This document shows, one piece after another, positions 40,164 to 49,242 of a stretch of 64,000 nucleotides of DNA. This DNA is from Chitinophagaceae bacterium. Its GTDB lineage: Bacteria; Bacteroidota; Bacteroidia; Chitinophagales; Chitinophagaceae. A model generated the notes under the pieces. The model was given only the letters and a program-made list of their open reading frames with translations. It was not told the DNA's origin and ran no database searches. Where the stretch lies: assembly GCA_016720565.1 (NCBI GenBank), contig JADKKJ010000012.1, positions 372,001-436,000 on the forward strand. Reading direction: 5' to 3'. Each line of letters starts with the position of its first letter. The stretch's first letter is position 1. Made by a program: the position numbers and the translations under genes.

Positions 40164-41675
40164 ATGGCAACAAGAAATTCGCGCCTGAACTCCCAGGCCA
40201 CCTCAAAACTACCATCCAAAAAATTTTTCGGCGAAGGATTGACCTTCGATGATGTATTGCTGATGCCGGGCTATAGCCAGGTACTTCCCCGGGATGTAGA
40301 CATCAAAAGCCGTCTTACAAAAAACATAACACTGAAGGTTCCATTGCTCTCGGCAGCCATGGACACCGTTACCGAAGCTTCACTGGCCATCGCATTGGCA
40401 AGAGAAGGTGGCCTCGGTATTCTGCACAAGAACATGAGTATTGAAAAGCAGGCTGAACAGGTGCGGAAAGTTAAAAGAAGCGAAAGCGGATTGATACTGG
40501 ATCCGGTGACACTTACGGCGGATGCAACCATTGGCGATGCACTGCGTTTAATGCGCGAAAATAAGATCGGTGGTATTCCTATCATTGATAAGAAAGGTAA
40601 ACTGGTAGGCATACTTACCAACCGTGACCTTCGTTTTGAGGATAACCCAAAGAGAAAAGTAAGTGAGGTGATGACCAAAGAAAATCTTTTCACTGCACCT
40701 GAAGGAACCGATCTTAAACAGGCGGAAGAATTATTCAAACAGACCAAAGTTGAAAAACTACCTATCATTAATAAGCAGGGAAAACTGACCGGGCTATTTA
40801 CATACAGTGATATTTTAAAATTGAAAAGTCACCCCAATGCGGTGAAAGACGCATTTGGCCGTTTACTGGTCGGTGCGGGCATTGGTATCACTAAAGACAT
40901 ACTCGAAAGGGTTTCAGCGCTGCAAACAGTGGGCGTTGATGTAGTGGCGCTGGATAGCGCCCATGGACACAGCAAAGGTGTGATACAGGCCCTGAAGATG
41001 GTTAAAAAGAATTTCAAAAATATTGAAGTTATAGCGGGTAATGTAGGAACGGCGGAAGGAGCCAAAGCACTGGCCGAAGCAGGCGCAGATGCGGTGAAAG
41101 TTGGTATTGGACCAGGTTCTATTTGCACCACCCGTATCGTGGCAGGTTCTGGTGTACCACAGCTTACTGCTATCATGGAAGCTGCCTCTGTATTGAAAGC
41201 AAAAAAAGTTGCGTTGATAGCGGACGGAGGAATTCGTTATACGGGGGATATGGTAAAAGCTTTGGCCGCAGGCGCCAATTGCGTGATGATGGGAAGCATA
41301 TTCGCTGGTACAGAAGAAAGCCCCGGCGAAACCATTATCTATGAAGGAAGGAAATTCAAGGAATACCGCGGCATGGGTTCATTAGGAGCCATGGCAACCG
41401 GCAGCAGCGACCGCTATTTCCAGGATGTGGAAGATGATGTAAAGAAATTTGTTCCGGAAGGTATTGAAGGAAGGGTGGCCTATAAAGGATTGCTTCGTGA
41501 AGTGGTTTACCAGTTTACCGGAGGATTAAGAGCCGGAATGGGTTATTGTGGAGCAGCCAATTTAGGCGCTTTGCAGGAAGCAAAATTTGTAAAGATCACG
41601 AATGCCGGTATGCGTGAGAGCCATGCGCATGATATAGAGATCACGAAAGAAGCACCGAATTACTCACGAAAATAA
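40164..41675 (+). CDS. guaB: Inosine-5'-monophosphate dehydrogenase
   Basis: Oxidises IMP to XMP with NAD, the committed step of GMP synthesis. 503 residues: catalytic barrel start (GLTFDDVLLMPGYSQVLP), two CBS domains at about residues 105-225 (LRLMRENKIGGIPIIDKKGKLVGI, EKLPIINKQGKLTGLFTYSDI), NAD-binding DVVALDSAHGHSKGV, active-site loop GIGPGSICTTRIVAG with the catalytic Cys, and the flap region (RYFQDVEDDVKKFVPEGIEG). ATG 40164 is preferred over an upstream TTG at 40131, which is the promoter's -33 element. Its TAA stop is followed at once by an inverted heptamer repeat that fills the whole gap to tonB. Confidence 0.97.
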   Translation: MATRNSRLNSQATSKLPSKKFFGEGLTFDDVLLMPGYSQVLPRDVDIKSRLTKNITLKVPLLSAAMDTVTEASLAIALAREGGLGILHKNMSIEKQAEQVRKVKRSESGLILDPVTLTADATIGDALRLMRENKIGGIPIIDKKGKLVGILTNRDLRFEDNPKRKVSEVMTKENLFTAPEGTDLKQAEELFKQTKVEKLPIINKQGKLTGLFTYSDILKLKSHPNAVKDAFGRLLVGAGIGITKDILERVSALQTVGVDVVALDSAHGHSKGVIQALKMVKKNFKNIEVIAGNVGTAEGAKALAEAGADAVKVGIGPGSICTTRIVAGSGVPQLTAIMEAASVLKAKKVALIADGGIRYTGDMVKALAAGANCVMMGSIFAGTEESPGETIIYEGRKFKEYRGMGSLGAMATGSSDRYFQDVEDDVKKFVPEGIEGRVAYKGLLREVVYQFTGGLRAGMGYCGAANLGALQEAKFVKITNAGMRESHAHDIEITKEAPNYSRK

Positions 41676-41763
41676 GTTGAGAGGTTGAGCTGTTTAGAGG
41701 TTGAGGGAAGACTCAAATAAAATTGGGTGCTCACTCAACCTCTCAACTTCTCAACAGCTCAAC
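41676..41763. repeat. Inverted heptamer repeat filling the guaB-tonB gap
   Basis: Left arm 41676-41705 is built of GTTGAGA / GGTTGAG-type words, right arm 41734-41763 of CTCAACC / TCTCAAC words. The arms are imperfect reverse complements (shared ends GTTGAGCTGTT and AGAGGTTGAG; one arm has about 8 extra bases in the middle) around a 28-base loop. It may terminate both convergent genes, although there is no long T-tract. Confidence 0.8.
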
Positions 41764-41764
41764 T

Positions 41765-42574
41765 TTACTCGCTGCTCACCTCAAACACGATCACCTGCTT
41801 CCTGTACGCCTTCACATGTATCCCATTTTGAAAAGCGGGTTCCCATTTAGCGGCTTTTCTTAATACGCGCACAGCTTCCTGTTCCATTCCGTAACCATGA
41901 TTAGTGAGAGGTTCTATATCGCTTACATTGCCCTCCTTGTCCACCACAAATCTTACCACCACAGAATACCTTCCTTCGGGAGCACTGTTATTTACCGGCA
42001 CCTCAGGATTCAGGTTACGCTCAAGGAAACGTTTCCAGTCGCCATTAAAACGGGCCTCTACCTCCACCGTTTCATGGATTCCATTATCCTCGGTGGGTTT
42101 TATATCTGATACTCCTTTGCCATCATCAGGCGTAGGGTCAACGGGCTTCTGCTTTCCATCATAAGGATCGGCAATGATCTTTTTGTCGCCTATCAAAGCA
42201 CTGTCAAGATCATTAATAGAAGTAATGGGATCCACCACCTGCTTATCTACGATCTTGATCTCATCGATATATTTTTCTGTCTTCACCTCTTTTTCCGGTT
42301 CCTTTTGTTTTTCAGGTTCTTTCAATGGCTGATCCTCCTTTACAGTAATGACGGTGGGTGAAGCTGTATAGGTGAACCTTGGCCTGTTTTCTTTTTTTGC
42401 ATTGGCATAAAGTGTAAAGGCGCAGGCAGCCACAACAAACATACCTGTGAACAAAAGGGCCTTCCCTATTCTTTGCTGATAATGGGTACGCAATTCATAA
42501 GCGCCATAATCTTTATTCCGGCCATCGAATACGATGTCCTCGATCGTTGCGGTGAGTAGTAGTTCTTTTTTCAT
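41765..42574 (-). CDS. tonB: Energy transducer TonB
   Basis: 269-residue TonB that passes proton-motive force to outer-membrane transporters such as the SusC at 26883. ATG 42574 (MKKELLLTATIEDIVFDGRNKDYGAYELR) is the Bacteroidetes TonB start, which keeps an N-terminal cytoplasmic segment before the single membrane helix (about residues 38-56). A Pro/Glu/Lys-rich periplasmic linker (KEPEKQKEPEKEVKTEK, about 75-150) leads to the C-terminal TonB domain (about 185-268; VVRFVVDKEGNVSDIEPL, AVRVLRKAAKWEPAFQNG). ExbB/ExbD are not adjacent. The divergent lnt gene is separated by a heptamer tandem array. Confidence 0.94.
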   Translation of the reverse strand: MKKELLLTATIEDIVFDGRNKDYGAYELRTHYQQRIGKALLFTGMFVVAACAFTLYANAKKENRPRFTYTASPTVITVKEDQPLKEPEKQKEPEKEVKTEKYIDEIKIVDKQVVDPITSINDLDSALIGDKKIIADPYDGKQKPVDPTPDDGKGVSDIKPTEDNGIHETVEVEARFNGDWKRFLERNLNPEVPVNNSAPEGRYSVVVRFVVDKEGNVSDIEPLTNHGYGMEQEAVRVLRKAAKWEPAFQNGIHVKAYRKQVIVFEVSSE

Positions 42575-42657
42575 GTTTGTGGTTTTGCTAATTGGATGTT
42601 TAGATAAGGCTAATTCCATAAAGATTTTGTTTTATGGAAATTATCTGTATGCGCATC

Positions 42658-42741
<84 letters not shown>

Positions 42742-42771
42742 ATTTAATTACTATTTTTACAAAAAACTAAT

Positions 42772-44343
42772 TTGTCCCGCTATACCAACCTTTTTCTTTC
42801 CCTACTGTCAGGACTCCTATTATTCGCCGCATGGCCGGTTTCTCCATTTACATTTCTGATATTTTTTGCCTGGCTGCCATTGTTATGGATGGAAACGAAG
42901 ATCAAAAGCAGGCGACAGTATTTTTTACTGGTCTACCTGGCCATGTTCATCTGGAACGTTTCCACTACCTGGTGGATATGGAATGCCTCCGAACCTGGCG
43001 CGGTGGCCGCATTTCTGGCCAATAGTTTTCTGATGTGCCTTCCCTGGATCGGTTACAGATCGGTCAAACACAGGTTCGGGGACAAAATAGGGTATATATC
43101 CCTGCTGGTCTTCTGGATGAGCTTTGAATATATCCACCTTCATGATTGGGGATTAAGCTGGCCCTGGCTTACCCTTGGTAATGTATTTGCCACCCGAACT
43201 GAATGGATACAGTGGTATGAATTCACCGGCAGCAGTGGAGGCACCCTATGGGTTTTGCTGATGAATATTTTTTTATTCATTCACCTTAAAAAGAATTTCG
43301 GTGCCGGGCAGAACAGGTCGTATAGATTTTTGATCCTTACCCTGGCCCTATTCGCGATACCCGTATTGATCTCACGCTTCGTGATCCAACCAATCTCCAT
43401 CCAGCGATCAGAAAAAAACATGGTTCTGGTTCAACCTAATATCGATCCTTATGAGAAGATCTCTGCAGGCAGTTTTCAATCGCAATTGGAAAAACTGATC
43501 AGGGTTTCCGAAACACAGGTAGATAGTAATACCAGCTTACTGGTCTGGCCGGAAACAGCGCTTTATTCGGAGAACCGAATAAACGAGGAAGGGATGAAAA
43601 ATAATTTTTTCCTGGTTCCCCTTTGGGATTTTTTAAAAGCTCATCCCCATCTTAGTTTATTTACCGGTGTGGAAAGCTACCGCCAATTTGACCATGCCAC
43701 TCCCTATACCGCCCGGTTCGACAGTTTTTATTATGAATCCTATAATGGATCAGTGCTTTTAGATAGTGGAGGTGCAAAGGCCTTTTATCATAAATCCATG
43801 CTGGTACCCGGGGTAGAGACCTTACCCTGGTTCCTGAAATTCATGAGTAGCTGGTTTGAGAAATTTGGCGGCACTACCGCAGGATATGCGAGGCAAGCGG
43901 AAAGAACTGTGCTGATCGAAAAAAATGGCTTCAAAATTGCGCCTGCTATATGTTATGAAAGCATTTATGGCGAATACCTGAGCCAATATGTTCAAAAAGG
44001 GGCCAACCTGATCTGTGTGATCACCAATGATGGATGGTGGAAAAACACCCCCGGACATAAACAGCATATGAATTATGCCAGGCTTCGCGCCATAGAGACG
44101 AGGACCTGGGTAGCAAGAAGCGCCAATACGGGTATCAGTTGTTTTATTGATCCCAATGGCAGGGTGATCAATGCAAGACCCTATGATACCGAAGCGGCGA
44201 TTAAACTGAATGTCGCACCCGGGGAAAGAAAAACATTTTTTGTGAAAAATGGCGACCTGCTTTCAAAATTAGCTTTAGCAGGGGCTGCCATACTATTAAT
44301 GATGCTGATCTATGTCAAACTCAGAAGCCGTTTCCGAAAATAA
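42772..44343 (+). CDS. lnt: Apolipoprotein N-acyltransferase
   Basis: Adds the third acyl chain to lipoproteins in the inner membrane. 523 residues: an N-terminal bundle of about six membrane helices (1-205), then a nitrilase-like catalytic domain (from KNMVLVQPNIDPYEKI, about 220) with the catalytic Glu in LVWPETALYSE, Lys in FYHKSMLVPGVE and Cys in PAICYESIYGEY, and a final C-terminal helix. The start is a TTG at 42772; the first in-frame ATG lies after the first helix, so TTG is likely, preceded by a TATTTTTA box. Its end overlaps the hydrolase gene by 32 bases. Confidence 0.94.
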   Translation: MSRYTNLFLSLLSGLLLFAAWPVSPFTFLIFFAWLPLLWMETKIKSRRQYFLLVYLAMFIWNVSTTWWIWNASEPGAVAAFLANSFLMCLPWIGYRSVKHRFGDKIGYISLLVFWMSFEYIHLHDWGLSWPWLTLGNVFATRTEWIQWYEFTGSSGGTLWVLLMNIFLFIHLKKNFGAGQNRSYRFLILTLALFAIPVLISRFVIQPISIQRSEKNMVLVQPNIDPYEKISAGSFQSQLEKLIRVSETQVDSNTSLLVWPETALYSENRINEEGMKNNFFLVPLWDFLKAHPHLSLFTGVESYRQFDHATPYTARFDSFYYESYNGSVLLDSGGAKAFYHKSMLVPGVETLPWFLKFMSSWFEKFGGTTAGYARQAERTVLIEKNGFKIAPAICYESIYGEYLSQYVQKGANLICVITNDGWWKNTPGHKQHMNYARLRAIETRTWVARSANTGISCFIDPNGRVINARPYDTEAAIKLNVAPGERKTFFVKNGDLLSKLALAGAAILLMMLIYVKLRSRFRK

Positions 44344-45115
44344 ACAAAGCCCTGTCAGTCATCGCAGGATCGGCAATGGTCCACCCGTATTGCTCATTCA
44401 TGGTTTTGGAGAAGACCGACGTGTATGGGATGGTGTTGTAAATGAATTGGAAAAAGAATATAGCCTGATCATTCCGGATCTTCCCGGTACCGGCCTCTCT
44501 CCCTTGGTTCCAGATATGTCGATCGAGGGAATGGCGGAAGCCCTGGTTCCCATTTTACCGGAGGGTCCAATAGCTGTAATTGGCCACTCAATGGGTGGGT
44601 ATATCGCTCTGGCACTGCTGGGAAAATACCCGGATAAATTAAACTCCCTGGCCCTTTTTCATTCTACCTCTTATGCGGATTCCGATGAAAAAAAACAGGC
44701 CCGTTTGAAAAGCATTGAATTCATTAAACAACATGGCGCATTTGAATTCCTGAAAACCAGCATACCCAATTTATTCTCTGCCCTATCGAAACAGAAGATG
44801 GCCGGGGCCATAAATGATTTCATCGATCAGCAGGCTGGTAGCGAGGCTTCCTCGCTGATCGCCTATTACGAAGCCATGATGAACCGTCCCGATCGCCGGA
44901 GCCTCCTAAAAAATAGCCGGATACCCCTGCTTTTCTTATTGGGAAAATACGATGTGGCAGTGCCATTTTCCGATGGGTTAGCGCAATGCCATCTCCCTGC
45001 AATTTCGTACATTCACATCTTAAGGCGTTCCGGGCATATGGGTATGATGGAGGAAGCCGAATCAGCCAATAAAGCCCTGAAAAACTATTTATTTCAAGTG
45101 CATTCCATCCAATGA
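44312..45115 (+). CDS. Alpha/beta hydrolase
   Basis: 267-residue soluble alpha/beta hydrolase. The oxyanion motif VLLIHGFGEDRRVWDGV, nucleophile elbow GHSMGGYIAL (Ser about residue 93), acid in LLGKYDVAVPF and catalytic His in RRSGHMGMMEE are all present. Substrate unknown; the closest general type is the esterase/BioH/MhpC-like group. The ATG lies 32 bases inside lnt and the stop overlaps the next gene by ATGA, so it is the middle gene of a tightly coupled operon lnt-hydrolase-T9SS protein. Confidence 0.9.
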   Translation: MSNSEAVSENKQSPVSHRRIGNGPPVLLIHGFGEDRRVWDGVVNELEKEYSLIIPDLPGTGLSPLVPDMSIEGMAEALVPILPEGPIAVIGHSMGGYIALALLGKYPDKLNSLALFHSTSYADSDEKKQARLKSIEFIKQHGAFEFLKTSIPNLFSALSKQKMAGAINDFIDQQAGSEASSLIAYYEAMMNRPDRRSLLKNSRIPLLFLLGKYDVAVPFSDGLAQCHLPAISYIHILRRSGHMGMMEEAESANKALKNYLFQVHSIQ

Positions 45116-47745
45116 GGAAATTAATTCTGACCTTATTATTCACCCTTTTACTGGTTGCCGGCAGTTTTGCCGCGCATATCAAAGGAGGATTTTTTACTTA
45201 TAAATATTTAGGACCTGGCGCAGGTACCAATTTACGTTACCAGATCACGCTCACCGTATATATGATCTGCAACCCTTCTGCCGGGCAATTGAACAACCCC
45301 ATTAATTTTTCCATTTTTTCTGCAGGCACCAATACGTTAGAGCGAGATGTTTCCGTTCCATTGACCCGGCAGTATAATCTGGGAAAAGTAGCGGATGATA
45401 TATGTATTACCGGCGATCAATCAGGATGCTATTATACCATTGTTATTTATGACCTTCCTTCTGTGGAGCTACCAGCAACACCAGATGGATATATCGTTTC
45501 CTACCAGCGCTGTTGCCGTATACAAGGCATAGTAAATGTTACACAGTCACAGAATGTGGGAAATACATTTACCATTAAGATACCGGGCACAGGGGCAGGT
45601 CCTGGCTTTGAAACAAATAGCAGCCCTACTTTCCTGGTGAATGATACAGCAGTTGTTTGCCGTAATAGTTTTTTCATGTTTTCTTTTGCTGCCAGTGATC
45701 CCGATCGTGACTCACTGAGTTACACTTTTTGTTCGGCCTATTCTGGCGGTGATCAGAATAATTCCGCGCCTCCAACAGCCGCCCCTCCACCTTATTTGCC
45801 TGTTCCCTATAATTTTCCCTACTCTGGCAGTCAGCCGCTGGGGCCCAATGTTTCCATTGACCGCATCACGGGTATCATTAGTGGTATTGCACCAGGAGCC
45901 GCCGGACAATATGTTATTTGTGTTTGTGTGAATGAATACCGAAACCGGGTACTGGTATCTACCACACGAAAAGAGCTTCACGTGACCGTAGGTGATTGTA
46001 CTCCTTTACAGGTACAGCTTAATCCAAAAAATACCACCTGTGATGGCTTCACGGTGAATTTTCAAAATGATGCGCCTGGAAATAATGGCCAGGTGGAACA
46101 CCTCTGGATCTTTGGTGACCCTGCTTCGGGCAGTCTGGATACTTCCATATCTCCTACCCCTACCCATACTTTCACTGATACAGGCGTGTATGTGGTAAGA
46201 TTGAAAGTGTCTTTGCCTGGTGGTAATTGCGCAGACAGTTCAACGCAGATCGTGAGAGTATACCCTGGTTTCTTCCCCGGGTTTATTTACAATGGTTCCT
46301 GTTTTTCCAATCCATATAGTTTTACAGATACCACCAAAACAAACTATGGCGTGGTTGATTCCTGGAGTTGGAATTTTGGTGACCTGAGTACTCTTGCCGA
46401 TACAGCGCATATTCGAAATCCAACCTGGAATTATTCGGGACCGGGCACCGTTAGTGTACAACTGATCGTAACAAATAGTAAAGGATGTATCGATACGGCC
46501 CTGGTGGATGTACCTATTACGGATAAACCCAGTTTATCGGTGGCTTTCCAGGATACCCTGGTTTGTAAGAATGACCCGCTGCAGTTACAGGCCATTGGTA
46601 CCGGCATTTTTTCATGGACCCCATTGACGAATATCGTGAATGCAAATACCGCCAACCCTACGGTCACTCCTCCTGTAGATACCTGGTATTATGTGAATAT
46701 GAATGATAACGGTTGTTTGAACCGCGACTCTGTACATGTTAGGGTGGTCAGTTCAGTCACGGCTCGAGCCATGAAGGACACAACCATTTGCGAAGGTGAT
46801 CCCATTCAACTCCGATTGATCAGCGATGGATTGAATTTTAGCTGGACAGTAGGAGGTCCGGGTGGTTCGGTAAATGACCCCAATATCCGGGAACCAATTG
46901 CTACTACTACCAGCAGTACGCCCTATTATGTGCTGGCATCCATCGGTAGCTGTATTGCCAGGGATACTGTTCAGGTTACAACTATACCTTATCCTGGCGC
47001 CAGTCTGGGAGCCGATAAACAGATCTGTTATAATACCAGCACCCAGCTAAACGCAACCATTGTCGGCAACCGGTTTACCTGGACACCTACCCGTTATCTT
47101 TCGGATTCGACCATATTGAATCCGGTCTCCTCCCCGCCAAGAAGTACAACTTATATTCTTAGTGTATATGATAACCTGGGTTGCCCAAAACCAGGAAAGG
47201 ATACCATTACTGTAATTGTTAACCCAAAGATCCGTGCCTTTGCCGGTAGCGATACTACGGTCGTAATTGGCCAGCCCCTGCAGTTTCAGGGATTTGGCGG
47301 AGTGAATTATGTATGGAGTCCTTCCACTGGATTAAACAATACGCTTATACCCAACCCTGTGGGGATCTATAACAGCAGTAATGACAGTGTTCGATATAAA
47401 ATGGTGACCAGTGATGCCATAGGCTGCAGCGATTCGGCCTATGTTACCGTATACATATTCCAGACACTGCCTTATGTTTTCGTACCAACAGCGTTTACTC
47501 CAAACGGCGATGGATTGAATGATATCATCCGGCCGATAGCAGTAGGCATCCAGAAAATAAATTACTTCTCTATCTATAACCGGTGGGGACAAATGGTATA
47601 CTACACTACGCAAAACAAAACTGGCTGGGATGGCAGGCTTTCCGGCAAACCCCAGGCCTCTGCCGTTTATGTGTGGATGCTCAGTGCTATTGATTATTTA
47701 GGAAAGCCGCTATTCCTTAAGGGGACAGTAACCCTGATCAGGTGA
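45112..47745 (+). CDS. Large secreted PKD-domain protein with type IX type-B sorting domain
   Basis: 877 residues. Signal peptide (LILTLLFTLLLVAGSFAAH), an N-terminal domain starting HIKGGFFTYKYLGPGAGTNLRYQITLTVYMICN that is frequent in gliding-associated adhesin-like proteins, PKD-like domains (VEHLWIFGDPASGSLDTS, DSWSWNFGDLSTLADTAH), Ig-like repeats (GADKQICYNTSTQLNATI, GSDTTVVIGQPLQFQGFGG) and the type-B CTD (VFVPTAFTPNGDGLNDIIRP, SIYNRWGQMVYYT, ASAVYVWMLSAIDY, KGTVTLIR). Surface exposed through the type IX system; perhaps an adhesin or structural protein. Coupled to the hydrolase by ATGA. A shorter paralogue by CTD is at 38050. Confidence 0.92.
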   Translation: MRKLILTLLFTLLLVAGSFAAHIKGGFFTYKYLGPGAGTNLRYQITLTVYMICNPSAGQLNNPINFSIFSAGTNTLERDVSVPLTRQYNLGKVADDICITGDQSGCYYTIVIYDLPSVELPATPDGYIVSYQRCCRIQGIVNVTQSQNVGNTFTIKIPGTGAGPGFETNSSPTFLVNDTAVVCRNSFFMFSFAASDPDRDSLSYTFCSAYSGGDQNNSAPPTAAPPPYLPVPYNFPYSGSQPLGPNVSIDRITGIISGIAPGAAGQYVICVCVNEYRNRVLVSTTRKELHVTVGDCTPLQVQLNPKNTTCDGFTVNFQNDAPGNNGQVEHLWIFGDPASGSLDTSISPTPTHTFTDTGVYVVRLKVSLPGGNCADSSTQIVRVYPGFFPGFIYNGSCFSNPYSFTDTTKTNYGVVDSWSWNFGDLSTLADTAHIRNPTWNYSGPGTVSVQLIVTNSKGCIDTALVDVPITDKPSLSVAFQDTLVCKNDPLQLQAIGTGIFSWTPLTNIVNANTANPTVTPPVDTWYYVNMNDNGCLNRDSVHVRVVSSVTARAMKDTTICEGDPIQLRLISDGLNFSWTVGGPGGSVNDPNIREPIATTTSSTPYYVLASIGSCIARDTVQVTTIPYPGASLGADKQICYNTSTQLNATIVGNRFTWTPTRYLSDSTILNPVSSPPRSTTYILSVYDNLGCPKPGKDTITVIVNPKIRAFAGSDTTVVIGQPLQFQGFGGVNYVWSPSTGLNNTLIPNPVGIYNSSNDSVRYKMVTSDAIGCSDSAYVTVYIFQTLPYVFVPTAFTPNGDGLNDIIRPIAVGIQKINYFSIYNRWGQMVYYTTQNKTGWDGRLSGKPQASAVYVWMLSAIDYLGKPLFLKGTVTLIR

Positions 47746-47773
47746 CCTCATTCCCCATTCACCATTACCTTTG
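47746..47773 (+). promoter_or_regulatory. Octamer units leading into the SDR promoter box
   Basis: CCTCATTC, CCCATTCA, CCATTACC precede and merge with TACCTTTG at 47766-47773 (TAnnTTTG). The ATG at 47789 is 15 bases past the box. A weak GTGA at 47742-47745 holds the -33 position. Confidence 0.6.
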
Positions 47774-47788
47774 CGAAAATCTGTTATT

Positions 47789-48544
47789 ATGATAGTCTTC
47801 ATTACGGGTGCTACTTCAGGATTTGGTTTATCAACTGCGCATAAATTTGCTTCAAATGGCTATGATATTATCATTAATGGAAGAAGAAAGGATCGTCTTG
47901 AAAAGACCGCATCAGATCTCCAGACAAAATACAAAGTGGATGTTCTTATGCTTCCATTTGATGTACGTGACCAGGAAAAAGTGTTCCAGGCGATCGGATC
48001 GCTTAGCGGGAAATGGAATTCCATTGATGTACTGGTAAACAATGCTGGTCTTGCACTTGGACGTGATCATTTTGATGAGGCAAATGTGGATGATTGGAAT
48101 GTTATGATCGATACCAATATAAAAGGCTTTTTGTATGTTGCCAAAGCTGTTTCGCAAATAATGGTAAAGAATCAAACGGGTCATATCATCAACATGGGAT
48201 CAGTAGCGGGTAAGGAGGTATATGAAAAAGGAAATGTGTATTGTGCCACCAAATTCGCGGTAGATGCGTTAAATCAATCTATGAGAATTGACCTTCTTCG
48301 CCATGGCATTAAGGTCACAGCTATTAACCCGGGCGCTGCAGAGACGGAGTTCTCCCTGGTTCGTTTCAAAGGCGACGAAGCAACAGCCAGTTCAATTTAT
48401 AATGGGATAAAACCTTTAAGCGCTGAAGATATTGCAGAGGTTATTTATTATTGCGCCAGCCTTCCTCCGCATGTATGTATCAATGATCTTTCGATCACCT
48501 GCTTACAGCAGGCCTCTACCACCTATTTCCACAGAAAATCGTAA
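47789..48544 (+). CDS. Short-chain dehydrogenase/reductase (YdfG-like)
   Basis: 251 residues of classical SDR: cofactor motif TGATSGFG at residues 6-13, INGRRKDRL (Arg after strand two suggests NADPH), NNAGLALG, catalytic Ser in INMGSVAG and YxxxK as YCATK, then NPGAAETEFS. The pattern resembles E. coli YdfG, an NADP-dependent 3-hydroxy acid dehydrogenase acting on serine and related substrates; the substrate here is not certain. ATG 47789 is preferred over an upstream TTG since the TACCTTTG box lies between. Its TAA stop abuts a heptamer array shared with the convergent gene. Confidence 0.9.
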   Translation: MIVFITGATSGFGLSTAHKFASNGYDIIINGRRKDRLEKTASDLQTKYKVDVLMLPFDVRDQEKVFQAIGSLSGKWNSIDVLVNNAGLALGRDHFDEANVDDWNVMIDTNIKGFLYVAKAVSQIMVKNQTGHIINMGSVAGKEVYEKGNVYCATKFAVDALNQSMRIDLLRHGIKVTAINPGAAETEFSLVRFKGDEATASSIYNGIKPLSAEDIAEVIYYCASLPPHVCINDLSITCLQQASTTYFHRKS

Positions 48545-48572
48545 TAGCAACTATTGAATAGCGACTACTGAT
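48545..48572. repeat. Heptamer array at the junction of two convergent genes
   Basis: Units TAGCAAC, TATTGAA, TAGCGAC, TACTGAT. It lies directly after the SDR stop and contains the last six codons and stop of the minus-strand gene. Plus-strand stops at 48555, 48559 and 48569 fall in three different frames. Confidence 0.65.
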
Positions 48573-49063
48573 TTCTCAGCTTCCTTCACTTTCTTAAACA
48601 TCATCACATAGCCGCACAAACTTTTCTTCTTGGATTTATTTACCTGAACAGGCTTCATCATGTGGAACTCAGAGAACTGTGGCGTGAATGCGTAGGAAAT
48701 AATATTGCCGTCGATATCGCCCCATTTATGCTGGCGGAAGATCACCATTCTTTCCTGCCAGTCGTACATTCTTACTTCATATAATCTGGAACTGATATCA
48801 CCAATGAATACGAACTGGTATTTAGTTCCTTCTGTCAGTGGAACGATCACCGGCATCTCATATTCACTTTCCATGGCCATGGAGGCTTCCCTTACCATAA
48901 TATATCCTTCTTTGGAATAGGCTTCTTTCAGGCTGTCAGCCTGCCTTGCGATCATATCATTGGTGCATGACTCCTGCCGTATAACTGCCTGGGAAAAAGC
49001 ACCCAGGCTTCCGGATAGCAGGAATAAAATGAAGAGGATTCTAAAAAGGATAGGATTTTTCAT
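48551..49063 (-). CDS. Unrecognised exported protein, 170 residues
   Basis: Not recognised. A signal peptide (LFRILFILFLLSGSLGAFSQ, cleavage about residue 25) precedes a compact domain with alternating beta strands (TEGTKYQFVFIGDISSRLYEVRM, MVIFRQHKWGDIDG) and two cysteines (about residues 33 and 149) that could form a disulfide. The C-terminal residues KSVVAIQ are encoded by the heptamer array. It converges with the SDR gene and shares no promoter with sprA, which ends about 180 bases upstream on the same strand, so it could be read from sprA read-through. No terminator is obvious between them. Confidence 0.72.
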   Translation of the reverse strand: MKNPILFRILFILFLLSGSLGAFSQAVIRQESCTNDMIARQADSLKEAYSKEGYIMVREASMAMESEYEMPVIVPLTEGTKYQFVFIGDISSRLYEVRMYDWQERMVIFRQHKWGDIDGNIISYAFTPQFSEFHMMKPVQVNKSKKKSLCGYVMMFKKVKEAEKSVVAIQ

Positions 49064-49242
49064 AACAGGGATGATCTAGACTTGGACTTCATCATAAAGG
49101 TAAAACGAGATTATTCCTAAGAAGAATTTATGAGGTTAAAAAATCAGCGACCCGTAGATTTCCATGGAAAAAATACGGGTTTTCCCTTAGACTTTTCGCT
49201 TTGGAAATGCAAAAAGGCAAATTGTAACCGGCCGGAATGCCA

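Noticed and set aside
44312..44343. Misplaced start of the alpha/beta hydrolase because of the 32-base overlap with lnt
   Set aside because: The ATG gives a sensible N-terminus and the conserved domain begins about 20 residues later; such overlaps are common in coupled genes. A later start cannot be excluded but is not needed.
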